7,654 nt of DNA from Candidatus Dormiibacterota bacterium (GTDB lineage: Bacteria > Chloroflexota > Dormibacteria > Dormibacterales > Dormibacteraceae), in contig PLYD01000248.1 of the NCBI GenBank assembly GCA_003151665.1, positions 2,977-10,630 on the forward strand, in the 5' to 3' direction. A model generated the notes under the pieces. That model had not been told where the DNA came from and searched no databases. It saw nothing but the letters and a program-made list of their open reading frames with translations. Position numbers and translations under genes: made by a program. Positions 1-6,824 of the stretch are shown here, piece by piece; the stretch's first letter is position 1; each line of letters starts with the position of its first letter.

Positions 1-783
1 AGCAACGTCGATGTGACGACCAGCTCGATCGTCGACGCCGATCTGATGGGCGAAGCGGTGGTGATCGCTCGCAAGCCGGGCGTGCTGAGCGGCAGCGACG
101 CCGCCGCGGGCGTGTTCGAAATGATCCGTCCGGCCAGCAAATACGAGGCCCTCCTTGCCGATGGCGCCCGGCTCGCGGCCGGCGTTGAGGTGGCGAGGGT
201 CAGCGGCTCGTTGAGCTCGATCCTCATCGGCGAGCGCACCGCGCTCAATTTCCTGCAGCGCCTTTCAGGAATAGCGACGATGACGCGCCGGTATGCGGAC
301 GCGTTAGCGCCCTACCCAAACGTCACGTTGCTCGACACGCGCAAGACGACACCCGGGCTGCGCACGCTCGAACGCGCTGCAGTGCGCGCGGGGGGCGGTC
401 ACAACCACCGCGACGGTTTGTGGGACGCGATCCTCATCAAGGACAACCACGTCGCGGCCGCGGGCGGAGTGCGCGAAGCGATCAGGCGCGCGCGCAAGGT
501 CGGGATGGCCGTCGAGGTTGAGGTGGACACGCTCGAGCAGCTGGCCGACGCGCTCGACGTTGGGGCAGAGATCGTGCTGCTCGACAACATGACGGCCGAG
601 CTGATGCGGCAAGCAGTTGAAATCACCGCGGGTCGCGCGAAGTTGGAAGCATCAGGGGGCATGACCTTGGAAGGAGCTGTTGCAGCTGCGCGAGCCGGGG
701 TCGACAGGATTTCGGTTGGAGCGCTTACGCACTCGGCGCCGGCGCTGGACCTGAGCCTGGAGGTGACGAGGACATGGCGGTAG
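1..783 (+). CDS. nadC: Nicotinate-nucleotide pyrophosphorylase (quinolinate phosphoribosyltransferase), 5' partial
   Basis: NadC converts quinolinate and PRPP to nicotinate mononucleotide, CO2 and pyrophosphate, the step where de novo NAD synthesis joins the common pathway. The frame is open from base 1 and 260 residues are visible. The first codons read S-N-V-D-V-T-T, matching the conserved N-terminal DVTT motif, so the GTG at 13 is an internal valine and roughly 25 residues lie outside the window. Family motifs run in order: ERTALNFLQRLSGIAT, LDTRKTTPGLR, AVRAGGGHNHR, LIKDNH, VEVEVDT, LLDNM, EASGGM and ISVGALTHS. These retain the Arg/Lys of TRKTTPG, the His-Arg of NHR and the Lys of LIKDNH that bind quinolinate and PRPP in characterised enzymes. 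The stop TAG overlaps the nadA start by 10 bases, implying one mRNA. The identification is secure. Confidence 0.96.
   Translation, partial: SNVDVTTSSIVDADLMGEAVVIARKPGVLSGSDAAAGVFEMIRPASKYEALLADGARLAAGVEVARVSGSLSSILIGERTALNFLQRLSGIATMTRRYADALAPYPNVTLLDTRKTTPGLRTLERAAVRAGGGHNHRDGLWDAILIKDNHVAAAGGVREAIRRARKVGMAVEVEVDTLEQLADALDVGAEIVLLDNMTAELMRQAVEITAGRAKLEASGGMTLEGAVAAARAGVDRISVGALTHSAPALDLSLEVTRTWR
759..764 (+). promoter_or_regulatory. Ribosome binding site of nadA
   Basis: GGAGGT lies 9 bases before the ATG at 774, inside the last codons of nadC. It is the clearest Shine-Dalgarno in the window. It supports the ATG at 774 over the later in-frame ATG at 852 (Met27). Confidence 0.7.
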
Positions 784-1778
784 AGACGATCTCGCTCGAG
801 GCTGACGCCGCCGAGTATTCCCGGCGCGACGTGCCGCGCGACATCGCGGGCATGAGCGTGGAAATCCGCGAGCTCGCACGCAAGCGCAACGCTGTGATCC
901 TCGCGCACAACTACCAGGTGCCCGAGGTGCAGGACGTCGCCGATTACGTAGGCGATTCGCTGGGACTGTCACGGCAGGCCGCCGCGACGCCGTCCGACCT
1001 GATCGTGTTCTGCGGCGTCCATTTCATGGCCGAGACGGCTGTCATCCTCAGCCCGAAGAAGCGCGTCCTGATTCCAGACCTCGCCGCGGGCTGCTCGCTC
1101 GCCGCGACCATCAACGCCGAGCAGCTGGCGGCATGGAAGGCGGAGTTTCCCGACGCTGTAGTGGTTTCGTACGTCAACACGACAGCGGAGGTCAAGGCAC
1201 TCAGCGACTACTGCTGCACCTCAGGCAACGCGGAGCGAGTGATCCGCGCGATCCCCGAAGACAGGGAGATTCTGTTTCTGCCCGACATGTTCCTTGGCAC
1301 CTACCTGGAGAAAGTCACGGGGCGGAAGATGCATGTCTGGCCGGGCGAGTGCCACGTGCACGCGGGGATCAGGCCCGCCGACCTCGACAAGGCTCGCGCG
1401 GAGCACGGTGACGCCGACCTCCTCGTTCACCCCGAGTGTGGTTGCGCCAGCCAGTGCATGTACTTCAAGGCGAGCGGCGACATCGACGCAGACAGAACTC
1501 ACATCCTCAGCACTGAGGGCATGGTCAAGCACGCTCAGCAGTACCCGACCCGAAGCTTCGTCGTCGCGACGGAGCTTGGGATCATGCATCGCCTGGCCAA
1601 GGAAGCGCCGCAGGGTCGTTTCTACGCCGCGAGCGAGCGCGCCATCTGCCGCTACATGAAGAAGATCACGCTCGAGAAGCTGCTGATCTCGCTGCGCGAC
1701 GACGTGTTCGAGGTCAAGGTGCCAGAGGACGTTGCCGACCGCGCTCGGGGCGCCATTCAGCGGATGGTGGAGCTGTGA
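774..1778 (+). CDS. nadA: Quinolinate synthase A
   Basis: NadA is a cytosolic [4Fe-4S] enzyme that condenses iminoaspartate from NadB with dihydroxyacetone phosphate to give quinolinate. The protein has 334 residues, normal for the family. Motifs: HNYQ at 45-48, CGVHFMAET at 80-88, AAGCS at 104-108, SYVNTTAEVKA at 132-142, WPGECHVH at 189-196, HPEC at 219-222, STEGM at 246-250, and AICRYMKKITLEKL near 290-303. The three likely cluster ligands are Cys107, Cys193 and Cys292; their spacing (86 and 99) closely matches E. coli Cys113, Cys200 and Cys297. Further cysteines (80, 147, 148, 222, 224, 228) are present and could make the protein redox-sensitive, which is inference. The start has a good GGAGGT nine bases upstream. 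It overlaps nadC by 10 bases and nadB by 4, consistent with coupled translation. Confidence 0.97.
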   Translation: MAVETISLEADAAEYSRRDVPRDIAGMSVEIRELARKRNAVILAHNYQVPEVQDVADYVGDSLGLSRQAAATPSDLIVFCGVHFMAETAVILSPKKRVLIPDLAAGCSLAATINAEQLAAWKAEFPDAVVVSYVNTTAEVKALSDYCCTSGNAERVIRAIPEDREILFLPDMFLGTYLEKVTGRKMHVWPGECHVHAGIRPADLDKARAEHGDADLLVHPECGCASQCMYFKASGDIDADRTHILSTEGMVKHAQQYPTRSFVVATELGIMHRLAKEAPQGRFYAASERAICRYMKKITLEKLLISLRDDVFEVKVPEDVADRARGAIQRMVEL

Positions 1779-3175
1779 TCAATTCCGATCTCCGCAGTCA
1801 GGTTGCCACTGACATCCTGGTCATCGGCGACGGGCTCGCGGGTTCCGCCGCAGCGCTTGAGGCCGCGCGCCTGGGCGCACGCGTCGCGCTCGTGTCGGCT
1901 GGCCCCGCCTCATCCGAGCGAGCTCAGGGCGGTATCGCCGCCGCTGTGCTGCCGGAGGACTCGCCTCGGCTACACGCCATCGACACCCTGGCTGCAGGCG
2001 CCGGGCTGTGCGATCCGGACGCGGTGACGATGCTGACCTCGGCAGGTCCGGAGACGGTCCATTGGTTGGAGTCCCTTGGCGTGCGTTTCGACGGTGGCGC
2101 TGCCCGCGAGGCGGCCCACTCGATGGCTCGCGTCCTTCACCTCGGCGGTGATCAGAGTGGTCACACGCTCATGGCCTTCGTGCACGCGGCGATCGACCCC
2201 GAGCCACGAATCACCCGCTTCACCGCGCGCCTGCATGCATTGCTTGGCGACGGAGTGTGCGAGGGGGCGGAGTTCTCCGGCGGCTTGACCGTTTACGCCG
2301 GCGCAACGATCCTCGCCACCGGCGGGTATGCCGGCCTGTACGAGCGCACGACCAACAGCCGTCTGAGCAACGGGAAGGGCATCCTAGAAGCGGCGCGTGC
2401 CGGAGCGCATGTCGCCGACCTGGAGTTTGTCCAGTTCCACCCGACCGTCTTTGCTGGTCCCCACCCATTCCTCATCACGGAGGCCCTCCGCGGCGCGGGC
2501 GCTCATGTGGTCGACGCAGCCGGTGAGCGTTTCATCGACGAGCTTCTGCCGCGAGACCAGGTGGCAGTGGCGCTGGCGAAGCATCGGGGCCCCGCGTTCA
2601 TCTCGGCGACGCACATGGATCTGGAGCTGCTGCGCGTGAGCTTTCCAAACTTCATGCGCAACTGCCGCCACGCGGGGATCGATCCGCTGCATGAGCCCGT
2701 GCCGATAATGCCGGCGGCTCACTACACGATGGGTGGCGTGTCGACCGACCTAGACGGGAGGGCGTCGGTCCCCGGCCTGTTCGCTGCCGGCGAGTGCGCA
2801 CGGACCGGCGTGCACGGTGCCAACCGGCTGGCAAGCAACTCGCTGCTCGAGGCAGCCACCTTCGGAAGGCGCGCAGCGGCTGCGGCCAGTGCGACGGCGC
2901 CCACTGCGGGGTCCGCTAGCGCGCGAGCTCACATGTGGAGGCGAGGTGAGCTCAGCCTGGTTGAGGTCCGTCGCGCGCTGGATTCCGCGGCCGGCGTGCT
3001 CCGCAGTGGGCCCGGGCTTGCGCGCGGTCTGCGCGTTCTGCAGTCAGGCGCGAGCTCCGCGACGGCGGCGGACGCCGCCGAGATGGCTTCGATGATTTGC
3101 TCGGCCGCACTCGCCCGCCCGCTCAGCCTGGGCGCCCACCAGCGACTCGACCAGCCCGCGCCGATCGCGGTCTAG
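1775..3175 (+). CDS. nadB: L-aspartate oxidase
   Basis: NadB is an FAD enzyme oxidising L-aspartate to iminoaspartate, which NadA consumes. The start is a GTG whose last two bases form the nadA stop (GTGA overlap); no well-spaced Shine-Dalgarno is seen, so coupling is likely. The FAD dinucleotide fold begins with GDGLAGS at 18-24, followed by AQGGIAA at 50-56, ATGGYAGLYERTTN at 181-194, EFVQFHPT at 217-224, LLPRDQVA at 257-264, MPAAHYTMGG at 312-321 and GECARTGVHGANRLASNSLLE at 339-359. By spacing, the E. coli catalytic set Glu121, His244, Arg290, His351 and Arg386 corresponds to Glu112, His222, Arg260, His316 and Arg351, all present. At 466 residues it is shorter than the usual 500-540. The C-terminal ESRG signature is replaced by P-L-S-L-G. 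Related flavoproteins (fumarate reductase type) are ruled out by the operon and motifs. Confidence 0.95.
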   Translation: MINSDLRSQVATDILVIGDGLAGSAAALEAARLGARVALVSAGPASSERAQGGIAAAVLPEDSPRLHAIDTLAAGAGLCDPDAVTMLTSAGPETVHWLESLGVRFDGGAAREAAHSMARVLHLGGDQSGHTLMAFVHAAIDPEPRITRFTARLHALLGDGVCEGAEFSGGLTVYAGATILATGGYAGLYERTTNSRLSNGKGILEAARAGAHVADLEFVQFHPTVFAGPHPFLITEALRGAGAHVVDAAGERFIDELLPRDQVAVALAKHRGPAFISATHMDLELLRVSFPNFMRNCRHAGIDPLHEPVPIMPAAHYTMGGVSTDLDGRASVPGLFAAGECARTGVHGANRLASNSLLEAATFGRRAAAAASATAPTAGSASARAHMWRRGELSLVEVRRALDSAAGVLRSGPGLARGLRVLQSGASSATAADAAEMASMICSAALARPLSLGAHQRLDQPAPIAV

Positions 3176-3531
3176 CGTTTCAGCGCGCGGTAGGTCTTCA
3201 CCTCGCCGACAATCGCAGCGGCTGAGAACCCGACGAACGCAACCAGCCCGACGACTGCAACAAACGCGCCGGTGCTCCCCGCCCAATCGGTGGCGCCAAG
3301 GCCGATGACCACGATGCCGAACGACGCAATGACGTTTGAGTAGGCCCTGATGCCAGAGCGCGAAGCCGCGTATCCCGGTGCCAGGGTGCCCAACGATCGC
3401 GAGGTCACGTGCCTGATGAGGAAGTCGCCCACAACCTTGGTGTACAGAAATCCGCCCGCAAGCAGGATGAGCAAACCGAGCGCCGTGATCATGGTGCCGG
3501 CAATCTTGGCACGGTCAATCCGGTCTGGCAC
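3172..3531 (-). CDS. Small three-span membrane protein of unknown function
   Basis: I do not recognise this 119-residue protein. It has three hydrophobic stretches: about 12-31 (glycine and leucine rich), 65-83 and 87-108. A more polar, Arg- and Ser-containing loop lies at 36-63, and the tail is basic (TYRALKR). There is no cleavable signal-peptide site; the first hydrophobic stretch follows a short charged N-terminus and looks like a membrane span. The GTG at 3531 comes directly after an in-frame stop and has no Shine-Dalgarno. An ATG at 3492 (Met14) would still keep the first span, so the start is uncertain. Its TAG stop shares the CTAG at 3172-3175 with the nadB stop. It diverges from lepA. 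That this is a real gene is supported by its fit in an otherwise empty gap and the coherent hydrophobic pattern, but no family evidence is available. Confidence 0.7.
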   Translation of the reverse strand: MPDRIDRAKIAGTMITALGLLILLAGGFLYTKVVGDFLIRHVTSRSLGTLAPGYAASRSGIRAYSNVIASFGIVVIGLGATDWAGSTGAFVAVVGLVAFVGFSAAAIVGEVKTYRALKR

Positions 3532-3532
3532 C

Positions 3533-3546
3533 TACGATTCATGGCG
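3533..3546 (+). promoter_or_regulatory. Probable leaderless promoter (-10 element) of lepA
   Basis: TACGAT at 3533-3538 fits the TAnnnT -10 pattern and sits 7 bases before the GTG start at 3546, so transcription would begin at or one base before the start codon. There is no Shine-Dalgarno before lepA, which agrees with a leaderless mRNA. A TTGGCA at 3506-3511 is 21 bases upstream, too far for a standard -35. The call rests on spacing alone. Confidence 0.45.
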
Positions 3547-5354
3547 TGTTGACCGTCAAGCAGGCGCTGGTGCGGAACTTCTGCATCATCGCCCACATCG
3601 ATCACGGCAAGTCGACGCTTGCCGACCGGCTCCTCGAGTTCACCAACTCGATCAGCCAGCGCGACATGCAGGACCAGGTCCTCGACACGATGGACCTCGA
3701 GCGAGAACGGGGCATCACGATCAAGCTGCAGGCCGTCCGCATGACCTATCCCGCCCGCGACGGAAAGACCTACGAGCTGAACCTCATCGATACGCCCGGC
3801 CACGTCGATTTTGCGTACGAAGTCTCGCGGTCGCTGGCCGCATGCGAGGGCGCGATCCTTGTCGTCGACGCTGCGCAGGGCATCGAGGCACAGACGCTGG
3901 CCAACCTCTACCAGGCGGTTGAAGCCGGCCTGACCCTGGTGCCGGTCGTCAACAAGATCGACCTCGACGCGGCGCAGCCCGAGATGGTCGCGGAGGAGAT
4001 CGCGGACGTCACCGGGATCCCCCGCGATCAGGTCATCTTCGCCTCGGCCAAACAGGGGATCGGCACCCAGGACATCCTGGAGGCGGTAATTGCCAGGGTG
4101 CCGCCGCCGCACGGCGACCCTGCAGCACCGCTCCGCGCACTCATCTTCGATTCGCACTACGACACGTATCGCGGAGTGATCACTTACGTGCGCGTCGTCG
4201 ACGGCGAGATCATTCCTCGCACCAAGATCCGGATGATGAACACAGACAAGGTCCACGAGGTGGATGAGGTGGGGTGGTTCGCCCCTGGCCCTCAACCCGC
4301 CGAGAAGCTGACCGCCGGCGAGGTGGGCTACGTCACCGCGGCAATCAAGAACGTGACCGATGCAAGGGTCGGCGACACGATCACCACAGCAGAGAACGGC
4401 GCGGCGACCCCGCTACCCGGCTACCGGCAGGTCAAGCCAATGGTCTTCGCCGGCCTCTTTCCGACCGACTCCGAACGGTTCGGCGACCTCAAGGAAGCCC
4501 TCGAGAAGCTGCAGCTCAATGACGGCGCGCTGTCATTCGAGCCGGAGAACTCGGCGGCCCTGGGGTTTGGCTTCCGTTGCGGATTCCTCGGGCTTCTGCA
4601 CCTCGAGATCGTTCAGGAACGGCTCGAGCGCGAGTTTGAGCTCGACCTCATCACCACCGCCCCGACGGTGGAGTACCGGGTGACGCTGAAGAGCGGAAAG
4701 GTCGTCGAGGTCGACAATCCCGCGATGATGCCCGACCCAACGATGATCGAATCGATCGCCGAGCCGTTCGTGAAGCTCTCGATCATCGTTCCCACCAACT
4801 TTGTTGGCCCGATGATGGAACTGTGCCAGGAACGGCGCGGGGTCTACAAGCATCTGGAGCACAGGCCCGGAGACAGGGTCGTCATCGAGTACGAGATGCC
4901 GCTGGGCGAGATCATCCATGACTTCTACGACCAGCTCAAATCCAGGTCCAAGGGATACGCGTCGATGGACTACGAGATGATCGGCTTCCGCGAAGGTGAC
5001 CTCGTGAAGCTCGACGTGCTCGTTGCCGGCGAGCCGGTGGACGCGCTGTCGCTTATCGTGCACCGGAGCAAGGCACAGATCCAGGGTCGCAAGCTGGTCG
5101 AAAAGCTGAAGACGATCATCCCGCGCCAGATGTTCATCGTCCCGCTTCAAGCGGCGATCGGCGGCAAGATAGTCGCTCGCGAAACCATCGCGGCGATGCG
5201 AAAAGATGTGCTCGCCAAGTGCTACGGCGGCGACATCACGCGCAAGCGCAAGCTCCTGGAGAAGCAGAAGGAAGGCAAGAAGAGGATGAAGCGGGTGGGC
5301 TCGATCGAGATCCCGCAAGAGGCTTTCATGGCGGTGCTCAAGCTTGATGAATAA
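3546..5354 (+). CDS. lepA: Elongation factor 4 (ribosomal GTPase LepA)
   Basis: LepA/EF-4 is a translational GTPase that acts on the ribosome, with reported roles in back-translocation and 30S assembly. The protein has 602 residues, the normal length. The G domain shows AHIDHGKST at 16-24 (P-loop), RERGITIK at 53-60 (switch I), DTPGH at 82-86 with the catalytic His86, NKID at 136-139 and SAK at 167-169. Domain II (about 195-290), an EF-G III-like domain (about 297-375) and a V-like domain (about 405-485) follow. The LepA-specific C-terminal domain carries [48 protein letters not shown] and an [11 protein letters not shown] end, which excludes EF-G, BipA and TetM. The GTG at 3546 is used; TTG at 3549 is the only close alternative, and the upstream ATG at 3541 runs into a stop at once. 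Confidence 0.98.
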   Translation: MLTVKQALVRNFCIIAHIDHGKSTLADRLLEFTNSISQRDMQDQVLDTMDLERERGITIKLQAVRMTYPARDGKTYELNLIDTPGHVDFAYEVSRSLAACEGAILVVDAAQGIEAQTLANLYQAVEAGLTLVPVVNKIDLDAAQPEMVAEEIADVTGIPRDQVIFASAKQGIGTQDILEAVIARVPPPHGDPAAPLRALIFDSHYDTYRGVITYVRVVDGEIIPRTKIRMMNTDKVHEVDEVGWFAPGPQPAEKLTAGEVGYVTAAIKNVTDARVGDTITTAENGAATPLPGYRQVKPMVFAGLFPTDSERFGDLKEALEKLQLNDGALSFEPENSAALGFGFRCGFLGLLHLEIVQERLEREFELDLITTAPTVEYRVTLKSGKVVEVDNPAMMPDPTMIESIAEPFVKLSIIVPTNFVGPMMELCQERRGVYKHLEHRPGDRVVIEYEMPLGEIIHDFYDQLKSRSKGYASMDYEMIGFREGDLVKLDVLVAGEPVDALSLIVHRSKAQIQGRKLVEKLKTIIPRQMFIVPLQAAIGGKIVARETIAAMRKDVLAKCYGGDITRKRKLLEKQKEGKKRMKRVGSIEIPQEAFMAVLKLDE

Positions 5355-5359
5355 GGCTC

Positions 5360-5405
5360 GAGTGGTTCGGACCTAGCGCCTCTGCTCCGTCGTCCGGAAC
5401 CACTC
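5360..5405. terminator. Hairpin across the convergent lepA/epimerase gene ends
   Basis: Bases 5360-5372 (GAGTGGTTCGGAC) pair with 5392-5405 (GTCCGGAACCACTC): 9 pairs, one bulged G at 5396, then 4 pairs, around a 19-base loop. It starts 5 bases after the lepA stop and its loop contains the epimerase stop, so it could end transcripts from both sides. No T-run follows on either strand, so it is not a classical intrinsic terminator; it could instead block readthrough or protect 3' ends. Confidence 0.5.
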
Positions 5406-6320
5406 CCATTGCTTGGCCAAGCCCTCCGCCAAGGACACCCGCGGCTCCCAGCCCAATCGCTCCCGAGCCAGGTTGATAGACGCCCCTGTGTGACGCGGAT
5501 CGCCCGGCGCTGCCGGCAGGTTCTGTCTCCGGATGCTGAGTCCACTGATCTCCTCCAGCATTGCGAGCACCTTGTTCACGGTCACGCGGCTGCCACCGCC
5601 GAGGTTGAAAATCTGGCCGACAACATCAGCTGTCGATGCCTTGATGGTGCCGTCGACCGCATCAGAGACGTAGGTGAACTCCCGCGTCTGCTCGCCATCG
5701 CCAAACACCTCGATGTCGTCCCCGGCCGTCATCGCTTGCATGAAGTGCGAGAACGCCATGTCGGGTCGCTGGCGCGGGCCGTATACGGTGAAGTACCTGA
5801 CCGAAACCGCCGGGATGCCGAAGTTCCTTGTGTAGAGGTTCGTCAGGTGCTCGGCTGCGAGCTTGGTCACGCCGTAGGGCGATAGCGGTCGAGGCAGCGC
5901 GGTCTCCTTGGTTGGGAATCTCTCAGCATCGCCGTACACCGAGGAGCTCCCGGCGAACACGAAGCGCTTGATAGGAGCGTCCTTCAGGGCTTCGAGAAGA
6001 CGCTGGGTGGCGATCACGTTGTCGCGAACGTAACGGTCGAACTGATTGCCCCAGCTGGGTCGAACGCCGGGCTGGCCGGCAAGGTGGTAGACGACGTCGG
6101 CGCCGTCGAGCATGCGAGCGAGGTCGGCATCCACAAGGTCGGCTGCATTGAAGTGGAAACCATCGTGGCTCCTGGACTTGTCCAGGTTCTGTTCTTTCCG
6201 CGCCCTTTCGTAGTAGTCGGTGAAGCAATCGATGCCGACCACCTCATGGCCGGCCGCCAGCAGGCGCTCGCTCAGATGGGATCCGATGAAGCCCGCGACA
6301 CCGGTGACGACGACTCTCAA
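5373..6320 (-). CDS. NAD-dependent sugar-nucleotide epimerase/dehydratase (UDP-glucose or UDP-glucuronate epimerase-like)
   Basis: This is a 315-residue extended short-chain dehydrogenase. The NAD-binding motif TGVAGFIGS is at 6-14 with Asp31 at the end of the second strand, the acceptor for the adenine ribose that favours NAD over NADP. HLAGQPGVRPSW at 79-90, GSSSVYG at 124-130 and the catalytic Tyr149-xxx-Lys153 follow. Substrate-side motifs are RYFTVYGPRQRPDMAF at 175-190, QTREFTYVSD at 211-220 and NLGGG at 239-243. The DCFTDYY segment and HLAGQPGVR pattern resemble UDP-glucuronate and UDP-glucose 4-epimerase-like enzymes, which supply sugars for capsule, LPS or wall polymers; the exact substrate cannot be read from the sequence. 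The start is a TTG at 6320: an in-frame stop (TGA) lies two codons upstream, and TTG gives the expected L/M-R-V-V-V-T-G beginning. No other polysaccharide genes are visible nearby. Confidence 0.9.
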   Translation of the reverse strand: MRVVVTGVAGFIGSHLSERLLAAGHEVVGIDCFTDYYERARKEQNLDKSRSHDGFHFNAADLVDADLARMLDGADVVYHLAGQPGVRPSWGNQFDRYVRDNVIATQRLLEALKDAPIKRFVFAGSSSVYGDAERFPTKETALPRPLSPYGVTKLAAEHLTNLYTRNFGIPAVSVRYFTVYGPRQRPDMAFSHFMQAMTAGDDIEVFGDGEQTREFTYVSDAVDGTIKASTADVVGQIFNLGGGSRVTVNKVLAMLEEISGLSIRRQNLPAAPGDPRHTGASINLARERLGWEPRVSLAEGLAKQWEWFRTTEQRR

Positions 6321-6329
6321 GTTGCCTCA

Positions 6330-6335
6330 ACCCTA
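6330..6335 (-). promoter_or_regulatory. Possible -10 element of the epimerase gene
   Basis: On the minus strand this reads TAGGGT, a TAnnnT hexamer 9 bases before the TTG start at 6320, giving a predicted leader of only about 3 bases. A weak GAGG lies between it and the start. It overlaps the divergent hexamer at 6334-6339 by two bases. Confidence 0.3.
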
Positions 6336-6339
6336 TCCT
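6334..6339 (+). promoter_or_regulatory. Possible -10 element of the YbaK-family gene
   Basis: TATCCT fits a -10 hexamer and lies 9 bases before the ATG at 6349, predicting a start of transcription about 3 bases ahead of the ATG. No Shine-Dalgarno precedes this gene, and no convincing -35 is visible. Confidence 0.35.
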
Positions 6340-6348
6340 GAATCAGAA

Positions 6349-6810
6349 ATGAGCCGGTTCGAAACGTGGCTGTCAGATTCCGGGGTCGGTATCGCGGTCA
6401 AGCAGTTCCCGGCAGGCACGCGCACGGCTGTCGACGCCGCGAACGTGATCGGGTGCGAGGTGGGCCAGATCGTGAAATCCCTCGTGTTCGTGGCGGCTGG
6501 AAGACCGGTGGTCGCGCTGGTGAGTGGCGCGAACCGGCTGGACGAAAGGCGGCTCGCGGCGGTGACCGGAGGACCGGTCGCAAAGGCCGATGCCGGTACA
6601 GCTCGCGATGCGACCGGGTACTCGATCGGAGGCGTTCCGCCCTTCGGGCACGCCACGGACGTCCCGGTGTTCATGGACCGCGACCTGCTCGGCCATGGCG
6701 TGGTGTGGGCGGCGGCCGGGCGGCCCGACTCGGTCTTCGAGATCTCTCCCCAGCGACTCATCGAGCTCAGCCATGCCGAGGTGGCCGATCTGAAGACGAC
6801 CACGCCGTGA
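6349..6810 (+). CDS. YbaK/EbsC-family aminoacyl-tRNA deacylase
   Basis: YbaK-type proteins hydrolyse mischarged aminoacyl-tRNAs in trans (for example Cys-tRNA-Pro), a proofreading step after aminoacylation. The 153-residue product matches this single-domain family in length. Visible motifs: AVDAANVIGCEVGQIVKSLVF at 27-47 with the conserved Lys43, VALVSGANRLD at 55-65, TGYSIGGVPPFGH at 89-101 with the glycine/proline loop of the active site, VFMDRDLL at 107-114 and AAAGRP at 121-126. The reading frame stays open back to about 6220, but that part is antisense to the epimerase; the ATG at 6349 puts the usual short N-terminus before the domain. Which amino acid and tRNA it edits cannot be told here. 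It diverges from the epimerase gene and lies just upstream of hemW, probably in one transcript. Confidence 0.92.
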   Translation: MSRFETWLSDSGVGIAVKQFPAGTRTAVDAANVIGCEVGQIVKSLVFVAAGRPVVALVSGANRLDERRLAAVTGGPVAKADAGTARDATGYSIGGVPPFGHATDVPVFMDRDLLGHGVVWAAAGRPDSVFEISPQRLIELSHAEVADLKTTTP

Positions 6811-6824
6811 GCTCCCAAGGGCAT

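Noticed and set aside
13..15. GTG at 13 as the start of nadC
   Set aside because: The frame is open to base 1 and the codons before it complete the conserved DVTT motif, so the gene starts outside the window.
304..972. Several long minus-strand open frames opposite nadC and nadA
   Set aside because: They are Arg/Ala/Ser-rich shadow frames of GC-rich genes with no recognisable motif or plausible start context.
3063..3080. Perfect inverted repeat CGGCGGCG-GA-CGCCGCCG in nadB
   Set aside because: It lies within coding sequence about 95 bases before the stop and is explained by Ala/Asp codons in GC-rich DNA; the two-base centre allows only a 7-pair stem, and no T-run follows.
3156..3170. CCGCG-CCGAT-CGCGG hairpin just before the nadB stop as a terminator
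   Set aside because: A five-pair stem with no T-run is expected by chance at this GC content.
3549..3559. TTGACCGTCAA palindrome at the start of lepA as an operator
   Set aside because: Only five-base arms, inside the first codons, and no second copy seen at the other starts in the window.
3489..4295. 268-codon minus-strand open frame opposite lepA
   Set aside because: It is antisense to the intact LepA G domain, rich in Arg, His and Asp as expected for a shadow frame, and has no family motif.
6220..6348. Upstream extension of the YbaK-family frame
   Set aside because: It is antisense to the epimerase N-terminus and adds no conserved residues; the ATG at 6349 gives the normal family length.
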